A DNA stretch of 64,000 nt from an uncultured Eubacteriales bacterium. GTDB taxonomy: Bacteria > Bacillota > Clostridia > Oscillospirales > Oscillospiraceae. The translations under genes were made by a program, and so were the position numbers. Shown in pieces: positions 1-6,705 of this stretch; position 1 is the first letter of the stretch, and the number at the start of each line of letters is the position of its first letter. The notes under the pieces were generated by a model that saw nothing but the letters and a program-made list of their open reading frames with translations, was not told where the DNA came from and searched no databases. The stretch covers positions 1-64,000 of the forward strand of contig UQSF01000009.1 in assembly GCA_900543625.1 (NCBI GenBank), given 5' to 3'.

Positions 1-53
1 GAATGTTACGATTGCTGTTTCTATTTTTGCTTTGATTTTCACCGGATATATGA

Positions 54-278
54 CAATTGCCGGACGGCAACGGCAGAGTCGGTCGGCTGGTCCTGTTCAA
101 GGAATGTCTGCGAAACAACATCGTTCCGTTTATCATCGACGAGGACACGAAGCTGTATTACTATCGCGGTCTGAAGGAATGGGAACGGGAGCGAGGCTAT
201 CTGCGAGACACATGCCTGGCGGCGCAGGATAAGTTTAAGAAGTACCTGGACTATTTCAGGATACCGTATGATAATTGA
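54..278 (+). pseudogene. Fic-domain protein, 3' fragment
   Basis: This is the C-terminal part of a Fic (filamentation induced by cAMP) AMP-transferase. The reading frame carries the end of the Fic active-site motif, PDGNGRVGRL, followed by about 60 residues typical of the C-terminal helices of the family. The catalytic HPF part of HPFxxGNGRxxR is missing: an in-frame TGA lies at 51-53, and bases 1-50 read in another frame as a hydrophobic segment unrelated to Fic. The gene was therefore cut at its active site by a deletion or recombination and should be inactive. It sits in the element that ends at the tRNA-Ser fragment at 2492-2549. Confidence 0.75.
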
Positions 279-312
279 GCATGCTTGCGCATTACAGAGG
301 TAAGGTGATCGA

Positions 313-915
313 ATGACTTACAAACGTATTTCCGATATGACACCGACAGAATTTGAAAGATGCTGTTTGGATATTCTATCCGGTTATGCTGAGGAGGAAC
401 ATCTAAACGGATTCGAAATCACGCACAATAAGATAATTAAGGCGTCTGATGGAAGATACCAGATTGATGCGTATGCCGAATTCACGGCTATGGGGGCTCG
501 GTTTAAGATATTATGTGAGTGTAAAAAATACAAATACCGCGTTGGCAGAGAGAAGGTTGCGGTTTTACATCGGAAACTAGATAGCATTGGGGCCCAGAAA
601 GGTATTCTTATTTCAACAAGTGATTTTCAAAGTGGCGCACTCGAATATGCCAAGGCGCATGGGATTGCTTTGATTAAAGCTGAAGATTATCATTTTGAAT
701 ACCTTTCCCACTCCAACGGGCAACCAGAAAATGAGGACGATCCATTTCTTTATGCTGAAAAACACATGCCGACTTATGTCGGTTTGGACTGCACAGTCAA
801 TTCGAGTGAACCTCACAAAGTGTTCCCGACAAGAGCAATGATACGGGAATTGCTTCTTGAAGAGAACAAAAGAATTAGCGAAGCGTTGGGGATTGAGCGA
901 AGTATTGATTTATGA
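313..915 (+). CDS. Mrr-like restriction endonuclease domain protein
   Basis: The 200-residue protein resembles the Mrr catalytic domain, a PD-(D/E)xK nuclease fold used in type IV restriction of modified DNA. An Asp in QIDAY (about residue 57) and an E-x-K pair in ILCECKKYK form the expected metal site. The following GILISTSDFQSGALEYAKAH segment is the usual Mrr helix-strand that carries a Gln/Ser. No separate DNA-binding domain is visible, so it may be a minimal or partnered nuclease. The ATG follows AGAGGTAAGGTG. The gene is distinctly more AT-rich than the chromosomal genes to its right, in keeping with horizontal acquisition as element cargo. Target specificity cannot be read from the sequence. 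Confidence 0.7.
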   Translation: MTYKRISDMTPTEFERCCLDILSGYAEEEHLNGFEITHNKIIKASDGRYQIDAYAEFTAMGARFKILCECKKYKYRVGREKVAVLHRKLDSIGAQKGILISTSDFQSGALEYAKAHGIALIKAEDYHFEYLSHSNGQPENEDDPFLYAEKHMPTYVGLDCTVNSSEPHKVFPTRAMIRELLLEENKRISEALGIERSIDL

Positions 916-1028
916 AATCATAGAAGGCTTTTCTTTATATAACCCACTCATAGAAGCCTTGATATCATACGTAGAATACTATCCAAATCTGATAGTAGGA
1001 TAGAATCATAGTGGATCATGAAGAGCAG

Positions 1029-1060
1029 ACTGAGCGAGAGGCTTTTGCCTCCCGCTCAGT
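1029..1060 (-). terminator. Hairpin downstream of YjzC-like gene
   Basis: ACTGAGCG plus GAGGC pairs with GCCTC plus CGCTCAGT around a short T-rich loop, with one mismatch. It begins 13 bases past the stop of the minus-strand gene at 1074-1238. There is no clear T-run on either side, so terminator function is uncertain. Confidence 0.4.
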
Positions 1061-1073
1061 CTGGTAGAGCTAT

Positions 1074-1238
1074 TCACTTTTTCTGCCAACCGTTACCGGG
1101 CTTCTGCGTAGGCGGCAATCTGTCACCGGGATCAATGTGGACAATTCTAGAATCATCCACTTTCCCGCCGCGAGGGCCTACTTCAACATAAGTTCCTGGA
1201 CGCTGGTTGTCAGTGCCGGGTTTAATAGGTTTTGCCAT
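1074..1238 (-). CDS. YjzC-like small protein
   Basis: This 54-residue basic, glycine- and proline-rich protein starts MAKPIKPGTDNQRPGTYVEV and ends in a PGDRLPPT...W segment. The pattern 'PGT..Y.EVGPRGG....GDRLPPT' resembles the YjzC family of small Bacillota proteins, which has no known function. The start at 1238 is chosen because AAGGAGGT lies 7 bases upstream; an in-frame ATG ten codons earlier would include that ribosome site in the gene. A consensus promoter (TTGACA, 17 bp, TATAAC) lies just upstream, so the gene is probably transcribed alone and strongly. It lies in the mobile element. Confidence 0.65.
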   Translation of the reverse strand: MAKPIKPGTDNQRPGTYVEVGPRGGKVDDSRIVHIDPGDRLPPTQKPGNGWQKK

Positions 1239-1270
1239 TCGGTGTACCTCCTTCCTTTGAAGATACACGT

Positions 1271-1299
1271 GTTATACCATATATATGGTTAAATGTCAA
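1271..1299 (-). promoter_or_regulatory. Sigma-A promoter of the YjzC-like gene
   Basis: On the minus strand TTGACA (1294-1299) and TATAAC (1271-1276) are separated by 17 bases. A perfect 14-base palindrome, ACCATATATATGGT (1276-1289), lies in the spacer and could be an operator. Confidence 0.75.
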
Positions 1300-1304
1300 A
1301 CACT

Positions 1305-1322
1305 AACACAATGTATTGTGTT
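1305..1322. promoter_or_regulatory. Inverted repeat upstream of the -35 box
   Basis: AACACAAT and ATTGTGTT are separated by two bases and lie directly upstream of the -35 box of the promoter at 1271-1299. The placement suits an activator or repressor site. No regulator is assigned. Confidence 0.4.
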
Positions 1323-1332
1323 CTTTGGATAG

Positions 1333-1635
1333 TTATTCCTCCAACAAGCTCTCAAACGGCGCGTCGTCGCTCAGAAAGGTATCCATCATGAACCGTGCGC
1401 CGAGGCGGAAGCCGGTGATGAAAGTATCCAGCTCGGATTCGCCCATGAACTCGGCGTAGGCGTTGCAGAAGCGGAGAAACAGAGCTTTGTTTTCGCCAGC
1501 GAGCTGCTCGGTGAGCTTTTCCTCCAGGTCGTTCAGTGAGTCGGACGCCTTTTTCACAGGGCTCTTGGGACGGTAGCCGCGATCCTGCGGGTCGATGTTG
1601 CCGTAGTACAGCTCCTCGATGATATTTCCCCTCAT
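1333..1635 (-). CDS. DUF6809 family protein
   Basis: The 100-residue acidic protein begins MRGNIIEELYYGNIDPQDRG and has the pattern of the DUF6809 family: the IIEELYYGN start, a central EEKL..LL..E.K.LF stretch and a FI.GFRLGARFM helix. These proteins are common in Bacillota prophages and conjugative elements and have no established function. Its ATG overlaps the stop of the upstream DUF6462 gene (ATGA at 1632-1635), so the two are translationally coupled. All-helical composition is apparent; no catalytic motif is seen. Confidence 0.65.
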   Translation of the reverse strand: MRGNIIEELYYGNIDPQDRGYRPKSPVKKASDSLNDLEEKLTEQLAGENKALFLRFCNAYAEFMGESELDTFITGFRLGARFMMDTFLSDDAPFESLLEE

Positions 1636-2216
1636 TGCCCGTCACTCCATTTCTGCAGCTCCCAGAGCCGGTCAATGTGGCGGCGGGACTTGCGGGTGGT
1701 TGTGTTGTGCTCCTCCGAGGAGAGCCAGTCGATCAGATAGCACTTCGGGATCATGTACTTGTGCTGCAACGCTAGGGCACGGAGCTTTCCGAACCGAATC
1801 CACTCGCAGACCGTGTGGTGGTTGTAGCCGGTGAAGTCCACGACAGCGGCCACGTCGATCACGTCCGGATAGTCGGCGAGCTTGCTTTCGTAATAGCGCC
1901 GCGTCTTTTGCGAATCGTTTGGGAGGGGCGGCTGAATGCGGATCTTGTAGGGCTTCACTTCCTCGTTTCCGTATTTGTACCAGCTGGTGGGCACGATGTA
2001 CCGGCTGGGGTTGATCTCCCGGTTGATCATAAAGTCGATGACGTCGCGTTTCTTGATGGCGTAGCAGCGGGTTTTCTTCCCGGTGCAGACGTGGGGGATC
2101 AGATTGAACTGCAGCAGATAGTGCGCCGTCCGTTTGCTGATATGGCAGACCTTGCGCAGCTGCTCCTTGTTCATGATCTCTGGGTATTGTTCGAGTTCCT
2201 CTGCATCGTATGTCAT
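1632..2216 (-). CDS. DUF6462-like helix-turn-helix protein
   Basis: The 194-residue protein has two excisionase-like winged-helix units: one near residues 10-58 (NKEQLRKVCHISKRTAHYLL, then a YAIKKRDVIDFM recognition region) and one near residues 112-165 (a VVDFTGYNHHTVCEWIRFGK region, then a strand and WL). Such DUF6462-type proteins sit near the integrase end of Bacillota integrative elements and probably act in recombination directionality or element regulation, which is an inference. The ATG at 2216 is preceded by AAAGGAG at a spacing of about 7; the frame is open much further upstream without another good ribosome site. No integrase lies within the window. Confidence 0.7.
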   Translation of the reverse strand: MTYDAEELEQYPEIMNKEQLRKVCHISKRTAHYLLQFNLIPHVCTGKKTRCYAIKKRDVIDFMINREINPSRYIVPTSWYKYGNEEVKPYKIRIQPPLPNDSQKTRRYYESKLADYPDVIDVAAVVDFTGYNHHTVCEWIRFGKLRALALQHKYMIPKCYLIDWLSSEEHNTTTRKSRRHIDRLWELQKWSDGQ

Positions 2217-2491
2217 GACGAAGCTCCTTTCCGTTTTTTGCGGTCCGAAAGGGTGCTTCATCGGTGCTGTCGGGGTCTCTGTTTTCTTGCCTGACTTCTT
2301 GCAAACGCGCAAGAACGGCGGCTTTTTACGCAAGAACGCAGTTTTATTTGAACTCTGGGGCACTTTAAATCGCCTCCGGCCGATACGGGCCGGAACGTCC
2401 GAAAACCCTTGCAGCGCCTGGGTCTCCGGCTTCTTACAAAGCGGCCTGAAACGACCTGCTCCGGAGGTGAATCTGCCATAGTCTTGCAACA

Positions 2492-2549
2492 CTCGAAATC
2501 AGGTAGTCGCGCAAGCGGCTCGTGGGTTCGAATCCCACCCTATCCGCCA
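2492..2549 (+). other. Attachment site: displaced 3' half of tRNA-Ser
   Basis: The segment starts at an anticodon loop, CTCGAAA (anticodon CGA, serine), continues through a long class II variable arm and a complete T arm (GTGGG-TTCGAAT-CCCAC), and ends with acceptor strand CCTATCC, discriminator G and CCA. Upstream of the loop the sequence does not form the anticodon stem, D arm or 5' acceptor strand. This is the expected product of a tyrosine recombinase crossing over in the anticodon loop. The native tRNA terminator follows at once, so the chromosome lies to the right and the element to the left. Bases 2217-2491, between the DUF6462 gene and this site, hold no gene but two direct CGCAAGAACG repeats and a CCGGCC/GGCCGG hairpin. 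Confidence 0.85.
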
Positions 2550-2553
2550 AAAG

Positions 2554-2591
2554 AGTCCAGCAAACTCAAGGGTTTGCTGGACTTTCCTTTT
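2554..2591 (+). terminator. Intrinsic terminator of the original tRNA-Ser
   Basis: AGTCCAGCAAAC and GTTTGCTGGACT form a perfect 12-bp stem, followed by TTCCTTTTT. It lies 4 bases past the tRNA CCA end. Confidence 0.9.
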
Positions 2592-2770
2592 TCCCGGATT
2601 CTTAAATTTCCCAATTCTTGCGTTAGAACGGCGTTAGAATTGCCCGTTTTCGTGTTAGAACGGCGTATTTTTTAGTCGAAAACCGGGTTCAAATCCGGTT
2701 CTGTTATCTTGCCCTGTACAGCGCATTTCACAACACGACGCAAATGCCCTGCAACCACTTCAGTGCATCC

Positions 2771-2818
2771 ATTCCCCCGTCCCGGCGGACGCTTGTCCGC
2801 CGGGACGGGGGAATTTTT
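2771..2818. terminator. Strong bidirectional intrinsic terminator
   Basis: A perfect 20-bp stem (2771-2790 with 2795-2814) closes on a GCTT loop and is followed by TTTT on the plus strand. The stretch 2592-2770 between the two terminators has no gene; it contains two copies of GTTAGAACGGCG and a T-arm-like ACCGG/CCGGT hairpin of unclear meaning. Confidence 0.85.
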
Positions 2819-2890
2819 CAAAGAACCTCGTAGCCTTTTGCCGGTGGCGACTTGGCTTCGCATTTTTCTTACCAAGCGGTAGATAAAACC

Positions 2891-2946
2891 TTGACATTCC
2901 ATTTTCTCCGTGCTACTTTAGAATTACCAACTGGTCAATATTGACC
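2891..2946 (+). promoter_or_regulatory. Promoter and palindromic operator of the copper operon
   Basis: TTGACA (2891-2896) and TACTTT (2914-2919) are 17 bp apart. A perfect 14-base palindrome, GGTCAATATTGACC (2933-2946), covers or just follows the expected start of transcription, the place where a repressor would block initiation. It does not match the CopY box (TACA..TGTA). No regulator gene is next to it. Confidence 0.7.
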
Positions 2947-2976
2947 TCGCAGTAATTTTTGCTTAGGAGGATCACC

Positions 2977-3486
2977 ATGTCGGAAGCTCAAGAAAAAACG
3001 GTGAAGCTGCTCGACAGCAAGCTCGACGCAGCCGTCATCAAGACCATCACCACCTGCGCGATCGTCATGATCGTCGCCGTGCTGATCCACGACGGGGATC
3101 ACATCCGTCAGGCGCTCAACTGGGGCTACTCCATTCCGCTCTCGCTCTGGGTGCTGAATCTCACGGTATACGTGCTGCCGGTCGTGACGCTGTTTCTGGC
3201 CAAGAGCGGCCGCCCGTCCGCGACGCTGGTGGGCGCGGTCGCCGGTGTGTTCACGACGGCGTCGTTTCTCATCCTGCACCTCTGCGGCTCGTTCACGGGC
3301 AACTGGGGCGTGTGGAACTACTCGTATTTTGCGCTGATCAAAGGTGTCACGTATAACGGCGTACTCTATCAGGGCGTAGACTGGCTGAGCTGGGTGCTGC
3401 TGTTCCACATCCCGGTGTGCTGCCTGCCGTGCTCGTGGGTGTGCTTCCGGCAGTATCTGAAGCTGAAACACGATGCAGCCAAGTGA
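2977..3486 (+). CDS. Unknown four- to five-TM membrane protein of the copper operon
   Basis: The 169-residue protein is not recognised. A short charged N-terminus (about 25 residues) precedes hydrophobic helices near residues 28-45, 55-77, 86-107 and 137-157, with loops rich in Trp, Tyr and Asn. The last cytoplasmic end is KLKHDAAK. Two closely spaced Cys pairs (VCCLPC) in the last helix could bind metal. The ATG at 2977 has AGGAGG seven bases upstream; an earlier in-frame ATG lacks one. It overlaps the ATPase gene by 14 bases, so it is cotranslated with it and may assist metal export or sensing. That role is an inference from position alone. Confidence 0.7.
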   Translation: MSEAQEKTVKLLDSKLDAAVIKTITTCAIVMIVAVLIHDGDHIRQALNWGYSIPLSLWVLNLTVYVLPVVTLFLAKSGRPSATLVGAVAGVFTTASFLILHLCGSFTGNWGVWNYSYFALIKGVTYNGVLYQGVDWLSWVLLFHIPVCCLPCSWVCFRQYLKLKHDAAK

Positions 3487-5092
3487 CATCTCCGTCTCGT
3501 GTCCCGCCTGCGGCGATGCCGGGAGCGAGATCGGCGGCCGGCTGCGGCTGTTAAGGACGCTTTGTATCAGCGTCCTTCTGACGATGCCCCTGTTCTGGAA
3601 CCTGCACCCGCTGGCTCAGCTTGCGATCGCGTCCGTGCTCCAGTTCTGGCCGGGCGCATATTTCTACAAGGGCGCGTACAAGGCACTGCGGCAGGGCGTG
3701 CTCGGCATGGACTTTCTGGTCGCCGTGTCGACGACCGTGATCTATCTGCACAGCGCCTGCATCGCACTGACCGTGCACCACGACGTGAAGCTGTACTTCC
3801 TCTCCGAGGGTGTGCTGCTGTCGCTGATCCTGTTCGGCAAGTATATGGAGTGCACCTCGCGCTACGAGGCCTCGGAAGCGATCCGGAAGCTGATCCGCCT
3901 CCAGCCGGAGACGGCGAACGTGCTGCGCGGCGGCACGGTGCAGACCGTTGAGGTCCGCACGCTGACGCCCGACGATATTGTGCAGGTCCGCAGCGGTGAG
4001 CGCGTGCCGATCGACGGCGCCGTGCTGAGCGGGTCGTGCATGGTCGACGAATCCATGCTCACGGGCGAGAGCGAGCTGATCCAGAAATGTGCGGGCGCGC
4101 ACATGTACTGCGGCACGCTCTGCCGGGAGGGCGATGTGACGCTCTCGTGCGCGGCCGTCTCCGGGCAGACCGTGCTCGCGCAGATCATCGCCATCGTCAG
4201 CGCCGCACAGTCGGAAAAAGCCCCCGTCGCGCGGCTGGCCGACAAGATCGCAACCGTGTTCGTGCCCGTGGTCATTCTGGTTGCAGCCGGTGTTTTCTGC
4301 CTGCGCTACTTCGTGCTCGACGCCGGAGATCTGCGCTCGGCGCTCAACTGCGTCTGCTCCACACTCGTGATCGCCTGTCCCTGCGCGCTGGGGCTGGCCA
4401 CGCCGACCTCGATCATGACCGGCTCCGGCCGCGCGGCGGAGCTCGGCGTGCTGTTTCGCGGCGGCGAGCAGCTGGAGACCGCCTGCAAGACCGACACCGT
4501 CGTGTTCGACAAGACCGGCACACTGACGCTTGGCCTCACCGACGGCGCCGAGCAGCTGCGCCCGGGCGCTGCCGAGGCTGTCCGCGCGCTCAGGGACCGC
4601 GGTATAGAGCTGTGGATGATCAGCGGCGACAAGCGGGAGAAGGCCGAGCGGATCGCCGGGATGCTGGGCATCGAAAACGTGCTCTGCGAGGTCAGGCCCG
4701 CCGACAAATCGGACGCGGTCAAGGCGCTGCAGGCACGCGGAAAGCACGTGTGTTTCATCGGTGACGGCATCAACGATTCCCCGGCGCTGGCGTGCGCGGA
4801 CATCGGCGTCACGCTCGGCTGCGGCGCGGACATCGCCATTTCGACGGCGGACGTGATGATCGTCAGCAGCAGTATGCAAAGCGTGCAGACGGTGTTCGAC
4901 GTTTCCGCCGCGACCATGAAAAACGTGCGCCAGAACCTGATCTGGGCGGCCGTCTACAACGTCATCTGCATCCCGCTCGCGGCATCCGGCATCATCAACC
5001 CCTCCATTGCCGCGGCCGCGATGGCGCTGAGCTCCAACGGCGTATTATTAAACGCATTGAGGTTGAAAAAATATGAGCCACGAAATATTTGA
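3473..5092 (+). CDS. P1B copper-type ATPase lacking the nucleotide-binding domain
   Basis: The 539-residue protein has the membrane and catalytic landmarks of a CopA-type exporter: actuator TGES (197-200), membrane CPC (302-304), phosphorylation DKTGT (346-350), GDGIND (430-435), and late-helix YN and MALSS...NALRL metal-ligand motifs. It is far shorter than the usual 700-800 residues, for two reasons. No N-terminal HMA domain is present, only CPAC at residues 10-13. The whole nucleotide-binding (N) domain, normally inserted between DKTGT and the second half of the P domain, is absent: Asp346 and the hinge Asp of SGDK (386) are only 40 residues apart, and the HP motif and glycine loop of P1B enzymes are missing. 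The frame is clean, with no frameshift. ATP use is therefore doubtful. It overlaps both neighbours. Confidence 0.85.
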   Translation: MQPSDISVSCPACGDAGSEIGGRLRLLRTLCISVLLTMPLFWNLHPLAQLAIASVLQFWPGAYFYKGAYKALRQGVLGMDFLVAVSTTVIYLHSACIALTVHHDVKLYFLSEGVLLSLILFGKYMECTSRYEASEAIRKLIRLQPETANVLRGGTVQTVEVRTLTPDDIVQVRSGERVPIDGAVLSGSCMVDESMLTGESELIQKCAGAHMYCGTLCREGDVTLSCAAVSGQTVLAQIIAIVSAAQSEKAPVARLADKIATVFVPVVILVAAGVFCLRYFVLDAGDLRSALNCVCSTLVIACPCALGLATPTSIMTGSGRAAELGVLFRGGEQLETACKTDTVVFDKTGTLTLGLTDGAEQLRPGAAEAVRALRDRGIELWMISGDKREKAERIAGMLGIENVLCEVRPADKSDAVKALQARGKHVCFIGDGINDSPALACADIGVTLGCGADIAISTADVMIVSSSMQSVQTVFDVSAATMKNVRQNLIWAAVYNVICIPLAASGIINPSIAAAAMALSSNGVLLNALRLKKYEPRNI

Positions 5093-5975
5093 CCGCAAGG
5101 TCGACGGTATGATCTGCCCGCAGTGCGAGGACGAGATCGCGCACAGGCTGCTGCACACGCGCGGCATTCTCTCCTGCACGGCCAGCTACCGCAAGAGCAC
5201 CGTCACGGCGGACTTTGACCCGGACATCCTCTGCGCAGAGGACATCGGGCGCATCCTCGCCGAGACCGGCTACCCCGTCGGCGACGGCCGCAGCGGGCGG
5301 CGCGCCGATGCGATCGCGCTCGCGCTCGTCGCGTGCCTGTATTTTGCCGTCCCCGCCTTGACCGGCCTCGTCCGGACGCCGAGCGCGGAGCGCGGCGTCG
5401 GCGTCGGTGCGCTCTTTGTCATCGGTCTGCTCACAGGCTTGCACTGCATCGGCATGTGCGGCGGCATCCTGCTCGCGCAGGGCAATGCGCTGCTCTATAA
5501 CGGCGGCCGCCTGCTGAGCTACACGCTGATGGGCGCCGTCTTCGGCGCGCTCGGAAAATACATCAGCTACGATCTTCAGGTCAGGAGCATGCTCCTGACC
5601 GTCAGCGGGCTGCTCGTGGTGCTCATCGGGCTCAGGATGTGGGGCGTACCGTTTCTGCGCCGGATCAGCCCCGAACTGACCAAGCCCTGCCGCTTCCGGG
5701 GCAAGGCGTTCGCCGTCGGGCTGCTGACCGGTCTGATGCCGTGCGGCGCGCTGTCGTCGATGTGGATCTTCGCCGCCTCGTCCGGATCATGGGCAAGCGG
5801 CGCGGTGAGCATGCTCGCCTTCGGCGCGGGCACGTGCGTCTTCATGCTGCTGTTCGGTCTACTGGGCGCATTCATCCCGAAGCGGTACAACAAATATCTG
5901 CTCAAGGGCAGCACGATCCTCATCGTCGCCCTCGGGCTGAGCCTGATGACCAAAGGCATCCGGCTGCTCGCCTGA
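5073..5975 (+). CDS. HMA domain fused to TauE/SafE (DsbD-like) membrane protein
   Basis: Residues 1-65 form a heavy-metal-associated domain with the metal motif GMICPQC and a conserved DI...GY end. The rest is a six-helix membrane domain of the UreH/DsbD-like 'sulfite exporter TauE/SafE' type, with the hallmark GLHCIGMCGGI near residue 130 and a second GLMPCG half-motif near residue 222. Such fusions often lie beside copper ATPases in Bacillota and are thought to move copper or reductant across the membrane. Here it could supply the HMA domain that the ATPase lacks, which is an inference. The start overlaps the ATPase 3' end by 20 bases. The gene ends the operon and is followed by repeat copy A. 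Confidence 0.8.
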   Translation: MSHEIFDRKVDGMICPQCEDEIAHRLLHTRGILSCTASYRKSTVTADFDPDILCAEDIGRILAETGYPVGDGRSGRRADAIALALVACLYFAVPALTGLVRTPSAERGVGVGALFVIGLLTGLHCIGMCGGILLAQGNALLYNGGRLLSYTLMGAVFGALGKYISYDLQVRSMLLTVSGLLVVLIGLRMWGVPFLRRISPELTKPCRFRGKAFAVGLLTGLMPCGALSSMWIFAASSGSWASGAVSMLAFGAGTCVFMLLFGLLGAFIPKRYNKYLLKGSTILIVALGLSLMTKGIRLLA

Positions 5976-5985
5976 CGGCAAGCAC

Positions 5986-6246
5986 AAGCGGCGCGTCCGA
6001 AATCGGACGCGCCGCTGAGACTGTCAAAAAGTGTTCCTTTTTGACAAAGAGGCTGCAGTCTGCTGCGCGCACAATTTATGCGCCTACGGCGCACAAATTC
6101 CACACTTGCAGCCTGAGAAGTATTTTCTTCGCCGCACATGTCGCCGAAGAAAATGATCAGACTTTCTTTCGCCGCGCCGGCGGCGAAACTCTACGAGGTT
6201 TTTGTCAAGCTGACAAGCGGCGCGTCCGAAACCGGACGCGCCGCTT
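5986..6246 (+). repeat. Structured terminator-flanked repeat, copy A (type 1)
   Basis: The unit has two flanking hairpins built on the same arms, AGCGGCGCGTCCG and its complement (5987-6016 and 6215-6246), which differ by one loop base (AAAT against AAAC). Between them lies a 198-bp core with four hairpins in order: H1 (GTCAAAAAG...CTTTTTGAC), H2 (GGCTGCA...TGCAGCC with an inner TGCGCC/GGCGCA stem), H3 (TTTTCTTCG...CGAAGAAAA around GCCGCACATGTCGCC) and H4 (TTTCGCCG...CGGCGAAA). The right hairpin is followed by a T-run. The unit fills the space between two converging genes. Related units lie at 50924, 55652 and 63451. Reading frames through it are not genes. Confidence 0.85.
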
Positions 6247-6269
6247 GGTTTTTCAGATTTTCCGGGAGA

Positions 6270-6689
6270 TCATTTTCCCGCCTCGGTCTCGCAGTACAGG
6301 CAGCGGTAGACGCGCCGCTCCCGATCCGTCAGCACGAACTCCTGCGGCAGCTCGCGCTCGGTCGAGGTGATGCAGCGCGGATTCTTGCACCGCAGCACGC
6401 CGCGGATGCGCTCGGGCAGCTTGAGCGTGCGCTTTTCCTGCAGCTCGCCGCCGCGGATGATGTTGACCGTGATGCTCGGATCGACGTAGCCGATCAGGTC
6501 CCAGTCGAGCTCCATCTCGCCGTCGATCTTGATGATGTCCTTGCGGCCGAGCTTGCCGCTGGTGACGTTTTTGAGGATGGCAACGGTGCAGGCGAGCTTG
6601 TCCAGACCGAGGATCTGGTAGAGCTCCATGGCCTTACCGGCCGTGATGTGGTCGATGACGATCCCGTTTTGAATCGAATCAATAAGCAT
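6270..6689 (-). CDS. pyrI: Aspartate carbamoyltransferase regulatory subunit
   Basis: The 139-residue protein is the allosteric subunit of aspartate transcarbamoylase, which binds nucleotides through its N-terminal domain and holds catalytic trimers together through a zinc domain. The sequence has the family start (a short IQNGIVIDHI region), a KDIIKIDG allosteric segment near residue 50, and the four zinc cysteines in C-x4-C (CKNPRC) and C-x2-C (CLYC) near the C-terminus. Its length is slightly below the usual 150 residues. It is the last gene of the pyrimidine operon, 16 bases past pyrB, and shows that this ATCase is the allosteric PyrB-PyrI type. Confidence 0.95.
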   Translation of the reverse strand: MLIDSIQNGIVIDHITAGKAMELYQILGLDKLACTVAILKNVTSGKLGRKDIIKIDGEMELDWDLIGYVDPSITVNIIRGGELQEKRTLKLPERIRGVLRCKNPRCITSTERELPQEFVLTDRERRVYRCLYCETEAGK

Positions 6690-6705
6690 AACGTTCCTCC
6701 TCCCG

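Noticed and set aside
916..1073. Inverted AAGGCTT/AAGCCTT and repeated ATAGAA words after the Mrr-like gene
   Set aside because: The loop is long and the region is AT-rich, so short repeats of this kind are expected by chance.
2680..2715. T-arm-like hairpin (ACCGG...TTCAAAT...CCGGT) resembling another tRNA fragment
   Set aside because: There is no acceptor strand, CCA or anticodon arm next to it, and the loop is eight bases. It is probably chance or a very decayed remnant.
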